From: Pseudeuparius sepicola
Taxonomy: Eukaryota > Arthropoda > Insecta > Coleoptera > Anthribidae
Assembly (NCBI GenBank): GCA_963920635.1
Contig: OY987303.1
Coordinates: 55,365,223 to 55,429,222 of the forward strand
Reading direction: 5' to 3'
Length of the DNA stretch: 64,000 bases
In this document: piece after piece, positions 58,542 to 64,000 of the stretch
How positions within the stretch are numbered: position 1 is the first letter of the stretch
How the letters are laid out: each line of letters opens with the position of its first letter
Translations under genes and position numbers: made by a program
Notes under the pieces: generated by a model
What the model saw: only the letters and a program-made list of their open reading frames with translations
The model's database searches: none
Told to the model about the DNA's origin: nothing

Positions 58542-58995
58542 GGCAATCCTTGAAAAATACATACCTAGAGTAGTTATAAAGGTAATATTTTTCTTTTCAT
58601 AAAGTACCAAAGTGGATATTATAAATTATATTGATACGGCTCTGTCTATTGTTTACATTACCTGTGAAATGTAATTCCTGTGAATTTCTTTTTGTCCACT
58701 TTAGAATTGCTACTGCAACAACGTACAGTACATGACATATTTATTTCCAGAGGTCAATAGCTCGAAATAACAAGGAAAACTGCACTTTTAGCCACTTTTA
58801 ATGCACTTTTAGCACCGAGTCAACAAATTGACGTTGTTCTGGTAATCTATGACGTAGGTGAACCCGTTTTGGGTCACGTGACAGCTTCTCCCCTCCAATA
58901 CTACCTCAATGTGCCGGCCACTAGACGCTGGCGGCGTTGGCTGTCAGAGATTTAGCTACAGTGGCTTTATACAAGAAAAGCCACTGTAGAACAGT
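58542..58995. other. Stretch without a recognised gene
   Basis: Part of it (about 58855-58925, with CAATACTACCTCAATG) is a loose inverse of 58330-58365, so the element at 58225 may once have been larger. Confidence 0.4.
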
Positions 58996-58999
58996 ACCG

Positions 59000-59280
59000 A
59001 CTGTAGCGCTCTATAGCGACTGTGGCGACTCAGTCTTGTCGATATCTTGAGTACAGGTGTGTGGATCGTGGCGCGTAGAGTTCCGCGATTCGCGAGGCCA
59101 TGAACTTGTACCTATTGAAGTTGAAAGTAAACAGTGATAGAGTGTTTTACTTTTGATGCATATTTATGCACATGTGGTGCTTAGTTTTGTGTTTTGTCTG
59201 CTAATGCAGTCTCTGCAAACAACGTGCATCCGTTGTGGGAAACTAAGAGCTCCCTATATCTCCCTACACTGGCTAAAATT
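59000..59280 (+). repeat. Uninterrupted copy of the segment split at 36985 and 38968
   Basis: It runs from GACTGTAGCGCTCTATAGCG through CGCGATTCGCGAGGCC to CAAACAACGTGCAT and AGCTCCCTATA. The two halves found near 37.0 and 39.0 kb are joined here, making this the reference form. No coding seen. Confidence 0.65.
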
Positions 59281-60384
59281 TTCATCGTGAATTTTCTCCG
59301 TATTCTAAATAACCATCGGTGTTCTATCAACTTTTTTTGTGAGTTCTCTGGTTCTGACGTTCCGACTGTTCGTGGCCTGTTGGTCGATGCCGGTCCAGTG
59401 CCTTTTCGGTCGAATTAGATAGATGGGGGGATAGCCCAAAAAAACGACGGCGAAACCCCGACTTAACAACATAATGGTTGTCGGCATTGTGAAAATATTC
59501 GGAGAGGTATTTTTATGCCTAGACGTCTGCCCGTTTATGAAATTTATGTAAATTTTCGGGTACGATATAATGCGTGTGCTGGCCGGGCCGTATAGGGCAG
59601 CTCTGTGGGAATTTTTGTCGGCCCAGAGAGCATTATAAACATGATACATTGCCGAAATCGATAAATCCTATATTTAAAGATAAAATGTTCAGACATTACT
59701 CAGACATATTCAACCAAAACTTACACTCGATAGGTAGGTACTATAGTCCCCTGATTTTACAAACTTTTGACAAGGTCCAAGCGTTGGGTGAACTTCAGTC
59801 AATGGTCCAAGGCTTTCCAAGGTCTTTACTATCAGAAATGGTATTGTCCAAGAAATCTAGATTTGTGCGAAGTTTTAATTTTAAAATGATTTATGTGTTA
59901 TAACTTTTGAACATCTTGCACTTTTATGATAAAATTTGGTATGATGACACTACTGTGAAGGACGCAAAAGCCTGTGTTTTTTTTTTCAAATATTTGGGAG
60001 TACATTATTTGTAAATAATTTACCAAATAACAACATAATCGACTGATTCAGGTACATTTTTAATTCTTTTCATTATTTAAAATTAAAATACGCTTATTCT
60101 ATGAGTTTTTGTTCTCCCTAGTTGCAAGTTTGTTTCTTAACTGTTGGCAATGAAATTAAGCATGCACAAACTGAGATTTTCTTTAATTTTGAAGATAAAA
60201 ATTTAGACACTGATGACGTAATTATCTCATCACCAGAAACTCACAATATTATTATAAATCCCTTGTATATAAAGAATATCTATGAGAATCACCTAAAATG
60301 ACTAATGGCCTAATAGTAATTATTATTGTCTACAAGGATATTATTTTTAGAGTAAAGCACATACATGCTGTGATATGCCTATTA
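59281..60384. other. Stretch without a recognised gene
   Basis: Frames of 109-114 residues on opposite strands at 59305-59903 overlap and show no domain. The DNA at 59330-59650 is moderately GC-rich and single-copy in the window. Confidence 0.4.
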
Positions 60385-60983
60385 GACCGGGAGATAGTGA
60401 CAGATTTTTGGACGTGATTTTACTCAGTATGCCTTGCAAAGGGCATTATGTGGCACATATTCAAGGGCTATTATTGCCACGTGAACTCGTATTTTAATAA
60501 TTAATTTTTCCACGTTTCTGAACAGGCTGCCAATGAAAAGTATGCGAGTGCTTGTTATGAAAATGCTGAAAAAAGGATGGCATACCTTTTGCGCATGTCC
60601 AAGTACTGTTTAAATTGAATGTTATTTAATAATTTAAACGATTTATTCGATGTAATGCGTACTTGGACATGCGCAAACGGTATGCCATCTTTTCTTCGGC
60701 AGTCATGGCAATAATAGCCCTTCGGACCCACGCTAACGGTATGCCTATGGTTTTCCGAGCATTTTTCTATTTTGAACTTCATTATAAAACACATGGCAGC
60801 CTGACTAAAATCATATCAAAACTCATATTTTTCGAATAAATGAAAATTCATTTTTCCATATGAAGAACCCAGGATGACCCTCTGATTCATAGCTTATTAT
60901 TGTGAGAATATACGCAACATAATGCCCTATGAAAGGCATACTGAGTAAAATCACGTCCAAAAATCTGCCACTATCTCCCGGTC
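60385..60983. mobile_element. Foldback MITE, GGGAGATAGTGAC family, copy 2
   Basis: It starts GACCGGGAGATAGTGACAG and ends with the inverse. TA is present on the left; the right TA is changed. The left arm is shortened relative to 44710-45492 (missing about 130 bp near 60450). Confidence 0.85.
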
Positions 60984-61028
60984 CATATGTATAAGTTGTT
61001 TTTAGGTAATTATATTGTGTCCACTTAA

Positions 61029-61607
61029 AGTCAAATTATTTTAAGAAATCCTTACTGGGACTGTCAATTGGTAATTTCGCCATCCTAAGGTGGCATCAAT
61101 GCAGCAAAAAATGCAACCGGGTCATAGGGCCAGGTCAGTAACGAGCCCATTTGCACAATGAATAACTACTAATAACACAAACAAGAACAACCCAGATAAC
61201 GGTAAAACTCACTAAACGTACAAAACCCGCGAATATTTTCACTGCCCAAAGTTTGAACCCTTTTGAACGATCTGGAAAACCTTAACTGTCACTTTCACAA
61301 CACCGAAATAAAATTTGCCCGAGTACGCACCGTAGACGCAGCCGCAAATAGCTGATTTTACCAAAATACCAAAATGAAAGTGTTTCCATGACGTTTGAAA
61401 TTATTATTAAAATCAGTTATAGTCATAGTTATTTTTATTTGTAGCGGTATAATCGTGATTGGCAATATGGTTTTTATTTTATTATGTTTCTTTTTTCGTA
61501 TCACTTGGGTAACTTTTCACATCACAAATCAATGAGTGACGTCATTAACTGATTGAGACACATATACCAATGTTATACCCGTGGTTAACAGAAAATTCCT
61601 AGGGATT
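61029..61607 (+). repeat. Dispersed repeat Z, copy 2 (uninterrupted)
   Basis: It matches 29882-30762 without the LINE insertion, and so gives the empty target site at about 61082-61125. Function unknown. Confidence 0.82.
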
Positions 61608-63072
61608 CAAGTCATGAATTTTCTACTTTATACTTTTGACCATAACAATGATACGCCCATGGATATCTGGGGGGCAATATGGCCGATCTAACCCCATAAA
61701 ACCCCGAGTACTACGCCTATGGACTAATTTGCAACGCTCTGCTGCTACAGATTTTATATATATATATATATGCAAAAACCAATTTCGACATACCACACCA
61801 GACACGGTTGTGCTGTCATACTTCGGCCAAAATATATCTTTGATATCTATTAAAACAAAGATACAGCATTCAGTTTCCATAACCTCCACTAAGTCCCTAA
61901 ATTCCAAGAAAAATTCGATATCTTGGCAACGCTGCATCCAAAATACAAAACAAAAAAACGGTTCTGTAGCAAATTCAAAGGAGAATGCAAATATTCCAAA
62001 GGGTTAATGCAATTGTCAAAATCTAAATATTTTATTTTTGTCCTGCAAATACGAATCGCCCTGTATATGTGAAAATGAAAGGGAGGTTACGTCCACTGCC
62101 AACCTTCCAACTTTTGTATTCAAGTTTTTTTCGTATCTCTTACGGTTCCTGAGATCCAGGGGTAGGACAAACTATTTGGGACACGCTGTACCCTTGTCTA
62201 TGGATAGACAAGGGCTGTACCTATTATCAAGGACAGCAAAAGCAATGTTATCTAATTGAAACTTGAAACTTGTGCACTCGCGTATAATATGCTTAATTGC
62301 GTGACTTGTTGCACAATATACAAATTTAGTTTTCACATAAATCAGGAAGATAGGGGTTGAGAGAACGAGGGTAGTACAGTAATCTCATATTGAAGCATTC
62401 CTTTCTGTACGAAGTAGGACAAATTGCCGAAGGGTTATTTTTTAAAGAGGACGCAAAATTACGGAGAAAATTTTAACATAAAATTACTTCATCTCAGATA
62501 AGAACGGCGACGTCGTTGTTTCGATGTTGTCGGATAAAAATCCATGCGAAATTATGTATCTATTCAGAGTATCTAAAGGACGGTAATTGCGTGAAGGCTT
62601 TTATGTAAATAAACGTGAATTAAAATAATTAAACTTTTCGCAAAATCCCTTAGATAAAAACGAGCCTCAATTTTTCAAGATTTCATGTAAAAATATACCA
62701 AAGGTTTCGGTTTTAGTGTCTGTTAAGCCCTGTTTAAAGTCGGCAATTTTTAGAGCCGGCAATAAAAATTGATGACATTTTTGTTGCACGCAATGTTTGT
62801 TGCAAAGGTGGTATCTGTTTATAGTTGGCCATTTATCTAATGCAATTCTATTTTTTGGTGAATACTGCCAACCAAATATTTAGTAAGTAAAATATTTGAA
62901 GTTTTTGCGGTGTGTAGACTGTATACGTAGTGTTTCGGGTTATATTAATTTTACCAAAGATTCCAACTGTGTCCAACTTTAAAATTGTACAAATCCGTAA
63001 AATCTTCATTTTTGGAGATAATCGCCTAGACCTTTTTTGTTTGAAAGGCTTTAAAAAAACGCTTCTTTTGAC
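61608..63072. other. Mostly single-copy stretch
   Basis: A perfect small hairpin, CCCTTGTCTA-TGGA-TAGACAAGGG, lies at about 62191-62214, beside GGGACACGCTG|TA, a degraded MITE end. A short (TA)n is at about 61756. No gene recognised. Confidence 0.4.
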
Positions 63073-64000
63073 CTTCCGCCATTTTCAAAATGCAAATACA
63101 GGGCCGGCTGCGATTTTTTTATACCCCGATTTTCACGAAAACTATTTAGCGTTTTTTTTTTTATTTAAAATCTGACCCCACAGCGTTAATCAGAACACCC
63201 CAAAACCCTTATATACAAAATTTGAATAAAAAAATATACAGGGAGTTCCATTCTGCAGGGTGTCAAAGTTGAGCAAAATAGGAATTTTAAAGGCATCTGC
63301 CAAGTCAAGTGTGCCGTGGAATCCCTTCAAAACAGTTGAATGGTCAATAGGACTACTCAAGGTGCAAAGGTCCAATAGAAAATATACAGAGTGTTCTTGT
63401 CTGTGTCATCTCAAATTACCGAATTTTTTGAACTTTATACGGGTCAAAAATCGAGTATATCAAAACCGCTCCACACACAATAAACGAACTAAATCTAAAA
63501 AATACAGAAGCCTGCCAGTCAGTAAGTCCATATCAGTTAAGGTGGCTGGTGTGCCACAACAGGAAAGGCACAGAAAATGTATTATCTTAGACAGTGACTT
63601 TGTTGAAAGGTCCAATAATTTAAATTGTTTTTATTTGCTGGTTGGCATTTTATAAAGAAATTAATTACTTTTGTGTTTATTAATATTTTTTCAATGATTC
63701 CAAAGCACTCCTGACTAGTAGAAAGTTTAATAAAAATTCAGAATTTTGAGATGGCTCAGAGAAAAATACCCTGTATATTTTTGTAGTAAATATTTTCACA
63801 CCAACATTTTGAGTGGTCCTGTTGACCATTTAACTGTTTCGCTCAACTTTGACACCCTACAGAATGGAACTCCCTGTATATTTTTTGTTCAAATTTGGTA
63901 AATGGGGGTTTTGTGGTGTTCTAATTAACGTTGTAGGGTCAGATTTTAAATAAAAAAATCGCAGCCGGTCCTGGGTTTGCATTTTGAAAATGGCAGGAAG
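63073..64000. mobile_element. Large inverted repeat, truncated by the window end
   Basis: CCGCCATTTTCAAAATGCAA at 63076 and the inverse at about 63978-63997 begin arms that converge through CAGGGAGTTCCATTCTGCAG (63239) and its inverse (63858-63877). The left arm has about 55-65 extra bases near 63275-63335. The frames at 63190-63655 are repeat-derived. The right terminus lies outside the window. Confidence 0.75.

Noticed and set aside
61636..62007. Overlapping 104- and 123-residue frames on opposite strands
   Set aside because: Both include a translated TA repeat (IYIYI) and no domain, so at most one could be real and neither is supported.
1..64000. Insect telomere repeat or rRNA
   Set aside because: No TTAGG arrays and no rRNA-like stretches were seen; TAGGTAC motifs are dispersed, not tandem telomeric.

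Overview
The window reads as non-coding, transposon-saturated DNA of an insect. It is AT-rich, has no operon-like gene organisation, and contains no convincing host protein-coding gene, rRNA or functional tRNA. The insect assignment is an inference. It rests on the Tc1/mariner, hAT, TTAA-target and Penelope-like elements, tRNA-derived SINE pieces, many TA-flanked foldback MITEs, and the very frequent TAGGTAC/GTACCTA motif familiar from aphid and moth genomes. I cannot name the species.

Layout. 0-7 kb: foldback MITEs and older repeats (1536-3034, 3750-3974, 4007-5405, 5406-6188, 6267-6877). 7669-9607: the one apparently intact mobile element, a Tc1/mariner-superfamily transposon with an uninterrupted transposase and two identical 368-bp terminal inverted repeats. 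10.1-12.4 kb: a composite element with inverted arrays of about 135-bp units. 16.7-18.5 kb: a decayed Penelope-like element (reverse transcriptase plus GIY-YIG endonuclease, minus strand). 19-25 kb: a repeat with a 120-bp minisatellite carrying a nested insertion, then two foldback elements. 25.5-29.1 kb: a four-level nest of elements. 29.4-36.3 kb: a SINE remnant, a LINE 3' end inside another repeat, a hAT MITE with target-site duplications, and more foldbacks. 37-39 kb: a deleted DDE transposase pseudogene and a helix-turn-helix fragment. 39.7-41.0 kb: a tRNA-like SINE split by a hAT-like element that is itself split by a TA MITE. 42.3-46.6 kb: foldbacks. 47-48.1 kb: 425-bp direct repeats flanking a segment with a hammerhead-ribozyme-like core. 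50.9-56.0 kb: a clean three-level nest (repeat, then MITE, then a 3.6-kb TTAA-flanked element). 56.7-57.8 kb: an internally deleted hAT element with a perfect 8-bp duplication. 58-64 kb: further repeats, ending in an inverted repeat that runs off the window.

How the parts relate. The mariner shares its outermost 12 bases with a non-autonomous MITE family at 26405 and 51332, and more loosely with three 1.5-kb foldbacks (1536, 34845, 42342), so it or a close relative is a candidate source of their mobility. Insertion order can be read directly from the nests because empty-site copies lie in the same window. The items most worth a second look are the mariner with long identical ends, the hammerhead-like core between long direct repeats, the recurrent 4-bp CCTA/TAGG gains between repeat copies, the 3.6-kb TTAA element of unknown content, and an unclassified element carrying an array of TAATATGAGAC motifs. 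All coordinates were read by eye and no alignment or database search was run.
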